Assembly (NCBI RefSeq): GCF_009903685.1
Contig: NZ_JAAABI010000001.1
Location: 372,001-436,000, forward strand
DNA: 64,000 nt
Source of the DNA: Flagellimonas ochracea
GTDB lineage: Bacteria > Bacteroidota > Bacteroidia > Flavobacteriales > Flavobacteriaceae
Direction of reading: 5' to 3'
Made by a program: the position numbers and the translations under genes. The stretch's first letter is position 1; each line of letters begins with the position of its first letter. The notes beneath the pieces are model-generated. The model was not told the origin of the DNA and made no database searches. It was given only the letters and a program-made list of their open reading frames with translations. Of the stretch, positions 33,862-41,924 are shown piece after piece.

Positions 33862-34406
33862 GTTCTTTTTTTGATTTCGGTTACGATCTTTTTGTAATAA
33901 CTTGGCCCATGAGGTACATATTTCTCTGTGCGTCCCAATCCCCAAGTTTCTTCAGCAAAACGGAACAATGGGATCAAATCCAATGCTTCGACCTCATTTT
34001 CCTGCTTAACTAATGCTGAAAAAGGCACTTTCAACTTAACCAAAAAAAGATGGTGCAGTTCGGCATCAATAAAATCTTCAGCATGTTTATGCGTTTCCCT
34101 GAAAGTCCCAATGGATTCCAAATCGGATTTCTTTATTTGAAGACCTATCTCTTCCTCGACTTCACGAAGGGCAGCGGTTTCAATATTTTCACCTGCCGAA
34201 ATATGTCCAGCTACGGATACATCCCAAAGTAGGGGATAGGCCATCTTTTTTCTACCCCGCTGTTGGATTAAGACCTTGCCGGTTTGGGTATAGCACCAAA
34301 CATGGACCGTAGGATGCAATAAACCTTTTTGATGGGCCTCGGATTTTAAACAGGATTTACCAGTCGGCTTTCCATTGTCATCCAGAATGTCAACCTGTTC
34401 TTCCAT
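33858..34406 (-). CDS. NUDIX hydrolase (isopentenyl-diphosphate-isomerase-like subgroup)
   Basis: The 182-residue protein contains a full Nudix box: GHISAGENIETAALREVEEE continuing to IGL. Its general layout (VDILDDNGKPTGKSCLKSEA, LHPTVHVWCYTQTGKVLIQQ) is that of the YfcD/IDI-like hydrolases. It probably hydrolyses a nucleoside or phosphate diphosphate; isomerase activity is less likely because the region around the catalytic Cys of true IDI is not conserved here. It is a single gene, convergent with hisS. Confidence 0.88.
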   Translation of the reverse strand: MEEQVDILDDNGKPTGKSCLKSEAHQKGLLHPTVHVWCYTQTGKVLIQQRGRKKMAYPLLWDVSVAGHISAGENIETAALREVEEEIGLQIKKSDLESIGTFRETHKHAEDFIDAELHHLFLVKLKVPFSALVKQENEVEALDLIPLFRFAEETWGLGRTEKYVPHGPSYYKKIVTEIKKRT

Positions 34407-34425
34407 TGGTTTGAAAAAGTCTGCT

Positions 34426-34507
34426 TGTCATTTCGAACGTATGTGAGAAATCTCAAAACAAAGTCCGGAGTAAAGATTGACATATCTCGTGTTCACTCGA
34501 AATGACA
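34426..34507. repeat. Intergenic inverted-repeat element
   Basis: TGTCATTTCGA at 34426-34436 and its exact reverse complement TCGAAATGACA at 34497-34507 bound an 82-base element, with weaker complementarity continuing inward (GTGAGAAATCTCA against a similar arm). This matches the style of scattered TGTCATTTCGA-type repeats of Flavobacteriaceae. It sits between the starts and stops of two minus-strand genes. Confidence 0.65.
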
Positions 34508-34518
34508 TCAATAATTAT

Positions 34519-35607
34519 TTAGTCAAAATAACTGAAAGTTTCCCCAACTTTGATGTTCAACAAGGTTTCGTAGATAAGGCGGATTACATTTTCCACGTCA
34601 TCTTTATGTACCGTTTCCACTGTGGTATGCATATAGCGCAAAGGCAAGGAAATCAAAGCAGAGGCAACGCCACCATTGCTGTACGCAAACGCATCGGTGT
34701 CCGTACCGGTGTAACGTGAGGATGCCAGGCGTTGAAAAGGTATTTTCTTGGCCTCGGCCGTTTCAATAATGCGCTCCCGAAGTTTGTTTTGCACTGCAGG
34801 TGCATACGATATTACAGGTCCAGAACCGATGGAAGTCTCACCTTCCTTTTTCTTATCGATCATGGGGGTTGTGGTATCGTGACAAACATCGGTGACCAGA
34901 GCCACATTGGGTTTAATTGTCTGGGTGATCATTTCGGCACCTCGCAACCCTATTTCTTCTTGTACAGAATTGGTTATGTAGAGCCCGAAGGGCAGCTTTT
35001 CCTTTTTCTCATGTAACAGTCGGGCCACCTCGGCTATCATAAATCCACCAGCTCGATTATCCAAGGCGCGACATACGAATTTATCTTTGTTCAAAACCTG
35101 AAATTCATCCGGGTAGGTAATGACACAGCCTACGTGAACTCCCATTTTTTCCACCGCTGACTTATCCTTGGCACCTACATCGATAAAAATATTGTCCAAT
35201 TTGGGCGGTTCTTCCTTGCTTTTGTCTCTAGTATGTATGGCAGGCCAACCAAAAACACCTTTTACGATGCCCTTTTTGGTATGGATATTCACCCATTTGG
35301 AAGGTGCAATTTGATGATCACTACCGCCATTGCGTATCACATAGATCAATCCATTATCGGTAATATAGTTTACATACCAAGAAATCTCATCAGAATGGGC
35401 CTCAATAACCACTTTGTATTCCGCTTTGGGGTTGATCACAGCTACGGCGCTTCCATAGGTATCGGTAATGAACTCATCCACATAGGGTTTCAGGTACTCC
35501 ATCCAGATTTTTTGTCCACCCCACTCATAGCCCGTTGGAGAAGCATTGTTGAGGTATTTCTCTAGAAATTTAAGGGATTTCGCATTTAATATTTTTGATG
35601 TGGCCAT
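34519..35607 (-). CDS. M42 family metallopeptidase (aminopeptidase)
   Basis: The 362-residue peptidase carries the di-metal site of the M42 family: EAHSDEI (metal His), RALDNRAGG (bridging Asp), EEIGLRGAE (catalytic Glu and metal Glu), VTDVCHDTT (metal Asp) and MHTTVETVHKDD (metal His). It is cytosolic and should remove N-terminal residues from short peptides. In Flavobacteriaceae it usually lies next to DUF4294 and DUF6095 genes, as it does here. Confidence 0.93.
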   Translation of the reverse strand: MATSKILNAKSLKFLEKYLNNASPTGYEWGGQKIWMEYLKPYVDEFITDTYGSAVAVINPKAEYKVVIEAHSDEISWYVNYITDNGLIYVIRNGGSDHQIAPSKWVNIHTKKGIVKGVFGWPAIHTRDKSKEEPPKLDNIFIDVGAKDKSAVEKMGVHVGCVITYPDEFQVLNKDKFVCRALDNRAGGFMIAEVARLLHEKKEKLPFGLYITNSVQEEIGLRGAEMITQTIKPNVALVTDVCHDTTTPMIDKKKEGETSIGSGPVISYAPAVQNKLRERIIETAEAKKIPFQRLASSRYTGTDTDAFAYSNGGVASALISLPLRYMHTTVETVHKDDVENVIRLIYETLLNIKVGETFSYFD

Positions 35608-35676
35608 ATATCGAATTTAGGTAACAAACATAACAATATTCACTTTTATTTAATAGCTACATCATAGCTTTATCCT

Positions 35677-35684
35677 TAATTTTG
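35677..35684 (+). promoter_or_regulatory. -7 promoter element before the DUF4294 gene
   Basis: TAATTTTG at 35677-35684 matches the Bacteroidota TAnnTTTG element and lies 19 bases before the ATG at 35704. Confidence 0.45.
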
Positions 35685-35703
35685 GCAAGACTTTTGACAG
35701 CAA

Positions 35704-36411
35704 ATGGCTATGGGCCGACATAAAACATTGTTGATTTTACTACTGGTTTGCTCCTTTGGATTTTCACAACAGATGGAGCTCGATTCAATTGTTCACCCCA
35801 AAGATTCCTTGACCGATTATTATGTGAGATTTGAGGGAGATTCCGTTTTATACAGTTCCATTGCCCTTGATGAGGTGTTTCTTTTTGATCGATTAACGTT
35901 TAAGGATCGAAAGGAGAAATTGAGGTACTACATCCTTAGAAGAAAAACACTAAAGGTGTATCCCTACGCGAAGTTGGCTGCAGAAAGATTGGTGGAACTC
36001 AACGACAGCCTTGTACATATAAAGAAGCGAAGACATCGAAAAAAATACACCCGCAAAGTCCAGAAATATATTGAGGAGGAATTTTCAGCTGAACTCAAAA
36101 AACTGACCCGTACAGAGGGACAGATATTGGTAAAGTTAATTTATCGTCAAACGGGGACAACGGCCTTTGACCTGGTCAAGGAACTTCGCAGCGGATGGCG
36201 GGCCTTTTGGTACAATGCCACTGCAAAAGCGTTCAACATCAGTATCAAGGAGGAATTTCATCCTGAAAGGGAGCATGAAGATTATCTTATTGAGGACATA
36301 TTGCAAAGGGCTTTTGCCTCAAATCAATTGGAACGACAAAAATCAGTATTGGACTACGATTACGCCCAGTTGAACAACAAGTGGAAAGACGGTCCCAATT
36401 CCAAAAATTAA
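35704..36411 (+). CDS. DUF4294 domain secreted protein
   Basis: The 235-residue product has a signal peptide (LLILLLVCSFGFSQ), then the DUF4294 core (LRYYILRRKTLKVYPYAKLA, TRTEGQILVKLIYRQTGTT, LVKELRSGWRAFWYNATAK). The domain is conserved across Bacteroidota, and its role is unknown. A long basic stretch (HIKKRRHRKKYTRKVQKY) lies in the middle. Its end overlaps the convergent DUF6095 gene by four bases. Confidence 0.88.
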   Translation: MAMGRHKTLLILLLVCSFGFSQQMELDSIVHPKDSLTDYYVRFEGDSVLYSSIALDEVFLFDRLTFKDRKEKLRYYILRRKTLKVYPYAKLAAERLVELNDSLVHIKKRRHRKKYTRKVQKYIEEEFSAELKKLTRTEGQILVKLIYRQTGTTAFDLVKELRSGWRAFWYNATAKAFNISIKEEFHPEREHEDYLIEDILQRAFASNQLERQKSVLDYDYAQLNNKWKDGPNSKN

Positions 36412-36644
36412 TGTTCATCCTTTTTTCCAAAAACCGCATCCATAACAATATTTACCGATCTAAATCCCAAGTAAATGGCCAAAACGGCAAATAGTATTCC
36501 GAGTATAAGTACGGGAATAAAAAAGGGATGCTCTTCATTTTTAAAGGCCTGATAAAGTAAGAAAGGAGCCAAAAACATGATCGCCACGGTATAACCAAAC
36601 GACTTTAGCCCCTTTACTAAAAGTTCTTTGTCGGTCCGCTTCAT
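36408..36644 (-). CDS. DUF6095 small membrane protein
   Basis: The 78-residue protein has two membrane helices (FGYTVAIMFLAPFLLYQA and FFIPVLILGILFAVLAIYL) and a charged tail. It matches the small family found next to M42 peptidase and DUF4294 genes in Flavobacteriaceae. Function is unknown. Confidence 0.75.
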   Translation of the reverse strand: MKRTDKELLVKGLKSFGYTVAIMFLAPFLLYQAFKNEEHPFFIPVLILGILFAVLAIYLGFRSVNIVMDAVFGKKDEH

Positions 36645-36694
36645 GGTACCAAAGTAGGAATATTAGTTTATATTTATAAGGTTACTTTTTCTGA

Positions 36695-38020
36695 ATGGCC
36701 AAAAAACCACATTCCAAAATAGAACAAGCGAAAATCGTACTGGAAAAAAATTGGCAGGGCAGTTTTACTATTCCCTGCGAAGGCCTCTATCCCTTTCAAT
36801 GGAATTGGGATTCAGGATTTATTGCTTTGGGCTGGGCACACATTAATATGGACCGTGCCAAACAAGAGATACGTTCCTTGCTTTCTGGCCAATGGAAAAA
36901 TGGATTTATTCCGCACATTTTATTCCATAATGAATCTGATTCCTATTTCCCAGGTCCTGAAGTTCATGCGTCCTATTTAAGTCCACATTCCCCAGCTTTG
37001 AAGACGTCCGGAATCACCCAGCCACCTGTATTGGGGTTTGTTTTGGAAGAATGCTTCAAAATATCCCATAATGAAGAGTTGGACTTTGTACGTGAGGTTT
37101 TCGACGCAATATATCACAACCACCATTACTTTTATACGAACAGAGACCCCAAAAATGAGGGGTTGGTATACATCTGCCATAATTGGGAAGCTGGAACGGA
37201 CAATACTCCTGTATGGGATGAAATATGGAAAGATTTGGAATCACCAGAATATCAATTGGACCGTAGGGACACCAAGCATGTGGACGCATCCAACAGACCT
37301 TCAAACAGAGAATATCAGCATTATATTCACCTTATCGAATTGTTCAAGAGTTGGAAATATGACGATGGTCTTATCGCTTCAAACGGTCCTTTTTTAATAC
37401 AGGACCCACTGTTCAACGCAATGCTCATCAAATCCAACGAAAGCCTTATAAATCTTGGTAATCTTTTGGAAAAGAAGGAACAAGTGAGTCAACTTAGAAG
37501 ATGGCAGCAAAAGGCAAAAGAAAGTTTCAATAAGAAGCTGTACAGCAAAGAGTTAGGTACCTATGTATACTATGATTTAAGAAATGAAAGACACCTAAAC
37601 TACGTATCGTCCTCTTCATTTGCTCCTCTTTTTGCGGGCGTTCCAAACCAGGAAATAGCAGAGGAAATGGTTAGGTGGTATTTTGAAAAAGGCACATTTT
37701 CCGGAAACAAAGGACAATTTTTGTTGTGCGCCTCTTTCGACCCCAAAAGCACCTCTTTCGACCCAAAACGCTATTGGCGGGGACCAGTTTGGATCAACCT
37801 TAACTGGATTATTTATCGGGGATTGTTACGGTATGGAATGAAAGATGTAGCCGAAAAAATTAAACACGATACTATGTACGTGTTGAACAAATTTGGTTTC
37901 TATGAATATTTTGACCCTCGAAAGGAGGTTTTGAACACCTTGGACAAAGGATATGGTGGCAATAACTTTTCTTGGTCCGCCGCCCTTTATATTGACATGC
38001 TAAAAAACACCAATTTATGA
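36695..38020 (+). CDS. MGH1-like glycoside hydrolase (GH63-like, alpha-toroid)
   Basis: The 441-residue protein has no signal peptide, so it acts in the cytosol. It shows the (alpha/alpha)6 toroid signatures WNWDSGFIALGWAH (36-49), HNWEAGTDNTPVWD (162-175, with Asp169 as the presumed general acid), YWRGPVWINLNW and GYGGNNFSWSAALYI. This pattern belongs to the mannosylglycerate/glucosylglycerate hydrolase-like group near GH63 and trehalase. The gene overlaps the next one (a sodium:solute symporter) by four bases, and a GntP permease follows, so a glycoside is probably imported and split. The true substrate is not known. Confidence 0.8.
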   Translation: MAKKPHSKIEQAKIVLEKNWQGSFTIPCEGLYPFQWNWDSGFIALGWAHINMDRAKQEIRSLLSGQWKNGFIPHILFHNESDSYFPGPEVHASYLSPHSPALKTSGITQPPVLGFVLEECFKISHNEELDFVREVFDAIYHNHHYFYTNRDPKNEGLVYICHNWEAGTDNTPVWDEIWKDLESPEYQLDRRDTKHVDASNRPSNREYQHYIHLIELFKSWKYDDGLIASNGPFLIQDPLFNAMLIKSNESLINLGNLLEKKEQVSQLRRWQQKAKESFNKKLYSKELGTYVYYDLRNERHLNYVSSSSFAPLFAGVPNQEIAEEMVRWYFEKGTFSGNKGQFLLCASFDPKSTSFDPKRYWRGPVWINLNWIIYRGLLRYGMKDVAEKIKHDTMYVLNKFGFYEYFDPRKEVLNTLDKGYGGNNFSWSAALYIDMLKNTNL

Positions 38021-39663
38021 ACGGATTGGATTATACCATCGTTGCCATTTACCTCTTCGGCTTTTTGGCCATGGGGTATTTTTTTAAAAACAATAAGGAT
38101 TCCAAGGATTACTTTTTGGGAGGACGGAGCATGGGCTGGTTTCCACTTAGTCTATCCACGATGGCAACGCAATTATCCGCCATAAGTTTTGTTTCGGCCC
38201 CAGCTTTTGTGGGCTTAAAGATGAATGGGGGAATGAAATGGCTCAGTTTTGAGTTTGCCGTACCATTGGCCATGCTTTTTATCATGATTTTCATTATTCC
38301 CCCGCTGTTTCGGTCTGGGGTAGTAAGTATCTATGAATTTGTTGAAAGACGATTTGATGTGTCCACACGATTGATTTTAAGTGTGGTCTTCCAGATAAGC
38401 AGAGCCTTGGGAACGGGTGTCATGGTCTACACCATAGCCATAATTTTGCAAGCAGTTTTGGATATTGATTTTGTATATACCATTCTTATTATCAGCATAA
38501 TAACCATCATTTATTCTTGGCAAGGCGGGATGAAAGCCGTTGTTTGGGGAGATGCTATTCAAATGATCATTCTCTTTGTTGGTTTGTTGACCTGCTTGTT
38601 CTACGGTTGGCAGCTGTTGAATGATCATGGTGGTCTTGCCAACGGTTTTAACCCCGAGAGACTCAACGTTATTGATTTCAACTGGGGGATTGGCGAAGGA
38701 GAGGAATATGGCTTTTGGCCCATGTTGATAGGTGGATTCTTCTTATATGTATCCTATTATGGATGTGATCAGACCCAGGCCCAACGAATGCTATCCGCCA
38801 AAGATGAGGGTACTATTCGTAAACTGTTATTGGCCAATGGCTTGCTTCGGTTTCCAGTGGTATTATTGTATTGCACCATAGGATTGATCATTGGTGGTTT
38901 AGTTACTCTGGCTCCCGATTTTTTGCAGGAAATATCATCAATGACCCAAAAATATTTTCCGGAAGAATTCGCGCAAAGTGGAACAAAACCCGATTTGATG
39001 ATTCCCATTTTCATAACCAAATACTTGCCACACGGATTTATCGGCTTGCTCATGGTAGGTATTTTGTCCGCGGCCATGTCCTCCTTGAGTTCTACTGTGA
39101 ATTCGCTCTCTGCAGTTAGTGTGGAGGATTTTTTTAATAGAGGAAAGAAACAATTATCACAAAAACGCTACATGTGGATTTCAAAATTGGCCGTCCTGTT
39201 TTGGGGTGCGGTCTGCATGGCGTGCTCTTTCTTGTTTGGAGGCAGCAAAAGTGCAGTAATTGAAATCATCAACGCGATAGGTTCCGTTTTTTATGGTCCA
39301 GTATTGGTAACCTTTCTTTTGGCCATCTTCTCAAAGAAAGTGAATCATATTGGAATGAATGTTGGCATCTTGGTTGGAGTTTTGGTTAATCTTATTTTTT
39401 CGAAGACCATGCAGGATATCTTCAATATAGATTTGGGTGTTGAAATTTTCTGGATTTGGTTGAACTTCACCGGGGTGGTGTTGACATTGATTGTGGCCTA
39501 TTTGGTAAGCTATGTAACCACAACAAAAAAAGTTCCGGTGGACAATCAAGATTTAAAGCCCAAACTTTCTGACTTTAAGCAAAAGGAGGTATATATACTG
39601 GTGGGCTTTTTTGTATTGATTTTGATATTTAGTGCATTGATTCCAACTATTTATGGCGGTTGA
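38017..39663 (+). CDS. Sodium:solute symporter (SSS family)
   Basis: The 548-residue protein has about 13-14 membrane helices and SSS features: the SKDYFLGGRSMGWFPLSLS start, YGCDQTQAQRMLSA and GLLMVGILSAAMSSLSSTVN. Members import sugars, amino acids or other solutes with sodium. The ATGA overlap with the glycosidase gene upstream implies translational coupling, so the solute may be the substrate or product of that enzyme. Confidence 0.93.
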   Translation: MNGLDYTIVAIYLFGFLAMGYFFKNNKDSKDYFLGGRSMGWFPLSLSTMATQLSAISFVSAPAFVGLKMNGGMKWLSFEFAVPLAMLFIMIFIIPPLFRSGVVSIYEFVERRFDVSTRLILSVVFQISRALGTGVMVYTIAIILQAVLDIDFVYTILIISIITIIYSWQGGMKAVVWGDAIQMIILFVGLLTCLFYGWQLLNDHGGLANGFNPERLNVIDFNWGIGEGEEYGFWPMLIGGFFLYVSYYGCDQTQAQRMLSAKDEGTIRKLLLANGLLRFPVVLLYCTIGLIIGGLVTLAPDFLQEISSMTQKYFPEEFAQSGTKPDLMIPIFITKYLPHGFIGLLMVGILSAAMSSLSSTVNSLSAVSVEDFFNRGKKQLSQKRYMWISKLAVLFWGAVCMACSFLFGGSKSAVIEIINAIGSVFYGPVLVTFLLAIFSKKVNHIGMNVGILVGVLVNLIFSKTMQDIFNIDLGVEIFWIWLNFTGVVLTLIVAYLVSYVTTTKKVPVDNQDLKPKLSDFKQKEVYILVGFFVLILIFSALIPTIYGG

Positions 39664-39708
39664 TGAATTTGGCATTCTAGATAGTTTTTTAATCTAAACA
39701 TTGAACTT

Positions 39709-41034
39709 ATGGAGTTGTTTTTTTTAGCGATTGTGATACTATTCATCATCGTGGCAACGGTCAAGTTTAAAATGCATCCCATTTTTTCATTGACCCTTGC
39801 TGCAGTTACAACTGGCTTTTTTTTGGGATTATCACCAAAGGATATTGCAGCTACCATAGGTGAGGGGTTTGGCAAAACACTTTCCAGCATAGGGCTGGTC
39901 ATTGCTTTTGGGGCCGTGATAGGTGTTTTTTTGGAGAAAACGGGAAGTACGCAGGTATTGGCCAATAGCGTTTTGAAGATTATCGGATTAAAACGTTCCC
40001 CTTTGGCTTTAAACCTGGCGGGGTATATTATTTCCATTCCGGTATTTTGTGATTCGGGGTTCATCATTCTTTCCTCACTAAATAAAGCATTGAGCAAAAA
40101 AACCAGAATTCCAATCATGGTCTTTGCTATTTCTTTGGCCACCGGACTTTATGCAGCCCACGTTTTTGTTCCGCCAACACCCGGACCGTTGGCCGCTGCG
40201 GCAATTCTAGAAGCCGATTTGGGAAGGGTACTTATTTTGGGCATTGTTGTTTCAATTCCCGTATCGATTACAGGGTATTTTTGGGCTAACTATATCGGAA
40301 AAACCTTGAAAATTGATAAAGAAGGTGAGTTGGAATTGGAACAACAGGAAATTGTTGAAGTGAAAATAAAACCCTACCAAGCTTTTTTACCACTTCTTAC
40401 ACCCATATTGCTTATTGCTTTGAAATCGATAGCCAACTACCCCACTTTACCTTTTGGAAATACCTGGGCCTTTCATTTTTTTGATTTTATGGGAGAACCC
40501 GTGATTGCGCTTCTCATTGGTGTTTTCTTTGCTTTTTTATTGGGAAGGAAGACTCCATCGAAGGAAAAAAAGGGTTGGATTCCAGAAGCCTTTAAGCAAG
40601 CGGGTTCCATCGTCCTTATTACGGGCGCAGGAGGTGCTTTTGGTGCGGTCTTGAGGACGATGGATATAGCCTCCATCCTTAATATGGAATCCGGTTCGGC
40701 CGTAGGGGGGCTTTTGATAGCCTTTGGGATTGCGGCTGTTTTAAAAACTGCCCAAGGATCTTCAACGGTTGCAATCATAACAACTTCAGCCATAATTGCA
40801 CCGCTATTGGAGACATTCGGATTGCTATCATTGACGGATAAAGCATTGGCAGTTCTTGCCATAGGGGCGGGTGCAATGACAGTTTCCCATATAAACGATA
40901 GTTATTTTTGGGTGGTTTCCCAGTTTTCAAACCTCAATGTAAAAAATGCCCTAAAGGGGCATACCGCAGCTACTTTCCTGCAAGGTTTGGTAGGTATCGG
41001 TATAATTCTATTGCTACACCAAATCATTCAATGA
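39709..41034 (+). CDS. GntP-family permease
   Basis: The 441-residue protein has about 12 membrane helices and GntP-type motifs: HVFVPPTPGPLAAA, GSIVLITGAGGAFGAVL and TAQGSSTVAIITTSAIIAP. The family moves gluconate, glycerate and similar sugar acids with protons. Located 45 bases after the symporter, it could handle a sugar acid released by the upstream glycosidase. The C-terminal codons overlap the convergent DUF4249 gene by 11 bases. Confidence 0.92.
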   Translation: MELFFLAIVILFIIVATVKFKMHPIFSLTLAAVTTGFFLGLSPKDIAATIGEGFGKTLSSIGLVIAFGAVIGVFLEKTGSTQVLANSVLKIIGLKRSPLALNLAGYIISIPVFCDSGFIILSSLNKALSKKTRIPIMVFAISLATGLYAAHVFVPPTPGPLAAAAILEADLGRVLILGIVVSIPVSITGYFWANYIGKTLKIDKEGELELEQQEIVEVKIKPYQAFLPLLTPILLIALKSIANYPTLPFGNTWAFHFFDFMGEPVIALLIGVFFAFLLGRKTPSKEKKGWIPEAFKQAGSIVLITGAGGAFGAVLRTMDIASILNMESGSAVGGLLIAFGIAAVLKTAQGSSTVAIITTSAIIAPLLETFGLLSLTDKALAVLAIGAGAMTVSHINDSYFWVVSQFSNLNVKNALKGHTAATFLQGLVGIGIILLLHQIIQ

Positions 41035-41920
41035 TTAGGCTCTGTGTAAATTCCTGGACAACTGCAAAGTAACCCAAAGCGAACAATTCTGGTTGCCCAA
41101 CATTGTCAAAGACATCGATATTATCCAAATCCGTGATATCAAATACATTGCCCCTTGCAGTTGCAATCGGGGTCTGGAATACCCCTCCATTATTATCGGT
41201 CTGTTCAACCAGCAAATCCATGTAATTATAAAAATCTTGTGTAGCTCCCAAGATACTGATGTTGATTTCTTGTCCTGGCTCCAAGTTTGAGTCATAGAAA
41301 TAGGAAAATTGGAACGCTTGCCCATCAATAAATTGGTCATCTAAGGCAAGGAATTCCCCAAAACCGAAATCAAATACATAGTAGTTTTCTTGGTCTGGAA
41401 CATCGGTAAAAGAAACGATTACCTCAGTTTCATCTTCATCAAAAAGGGTGTTGTCACCTTGTAGAAGGCCATTAATTGGTACAGTAGAGGCATACTCTGT
41501 CCTTGCGAAGTAGCTCCTATCGTTATAAGTGATTTGCAAAAAGAAACTGACACCTGGACCAACATCCGCAGTCCTAATACGTTGATCGGAAGTAAAATTG
41601 GGGTCTGGCACATATACACCGGAACCAGGTTCTCTTTCAGCTAGGTTGGAGAAAACTGGTTCGGGAATTTCTCCAAATTCATCGGGTATTCCATAAATGA
41701 TGGCTGCACTTTCAACCTGCGTAGGTTGATTGTCCTCAAAAAAGTTACTGGTCTCCATCATGCTTATTTCCACGTTTACAAATTCTTGATCAATGTCAAC
41801 ACGAAGTAAACCATTTACAACAAGTCGGGTTTCTTGCTCTGGCAGATTAACATCAATTACATCTTCGCAAGAAATGAAGATCCAAACTCCCAACAACATA
41901 ATGATAGCTTTGCATTTCAT
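41024..41920 (-). CDS. DUF4249 lipoprotein
   Basis: The 298-residue lipoprotein has a signal with lipobox FISC, then EDVIDVNLPEQETRLVVNG, the opening pattern of DUF4249. This family is regularly encoded just behind a TonB-dependent receptor and is thought to be an outer-membrane partner, in the manner of SusD, though its role is not established. It follows the receptor gene by four bases on the minus strand. Confidence 0.9.
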   Translation of the reverse strand: MKCKAIIMLLGVWIFISCEDVIDVNLPEQETRLVVNGLLRVDIDQEFVNVEISMMETSNFFEDNQPTQVESAAIIYGIPDEFGEIPEPVFSNLAEREPGSGVYVPDPNFTSDQRIRTADVGPGVSFFLQITYNDRSYFARTEYASTVPINGLLQGDNTLFDEDETEVIVSFTDVPDQENYYVFDFGFGEFLALDDQFIDGQAFQFSYFYDSNLEPGQEINISILGATQDFYNYMDLLVEQTDNNGGVFQTPIATARGNVFDITDLDNIDVFDNVGQPELFALGYFAVVQEFTQSLIIE

Positions 41921-41924
41921 AGCT

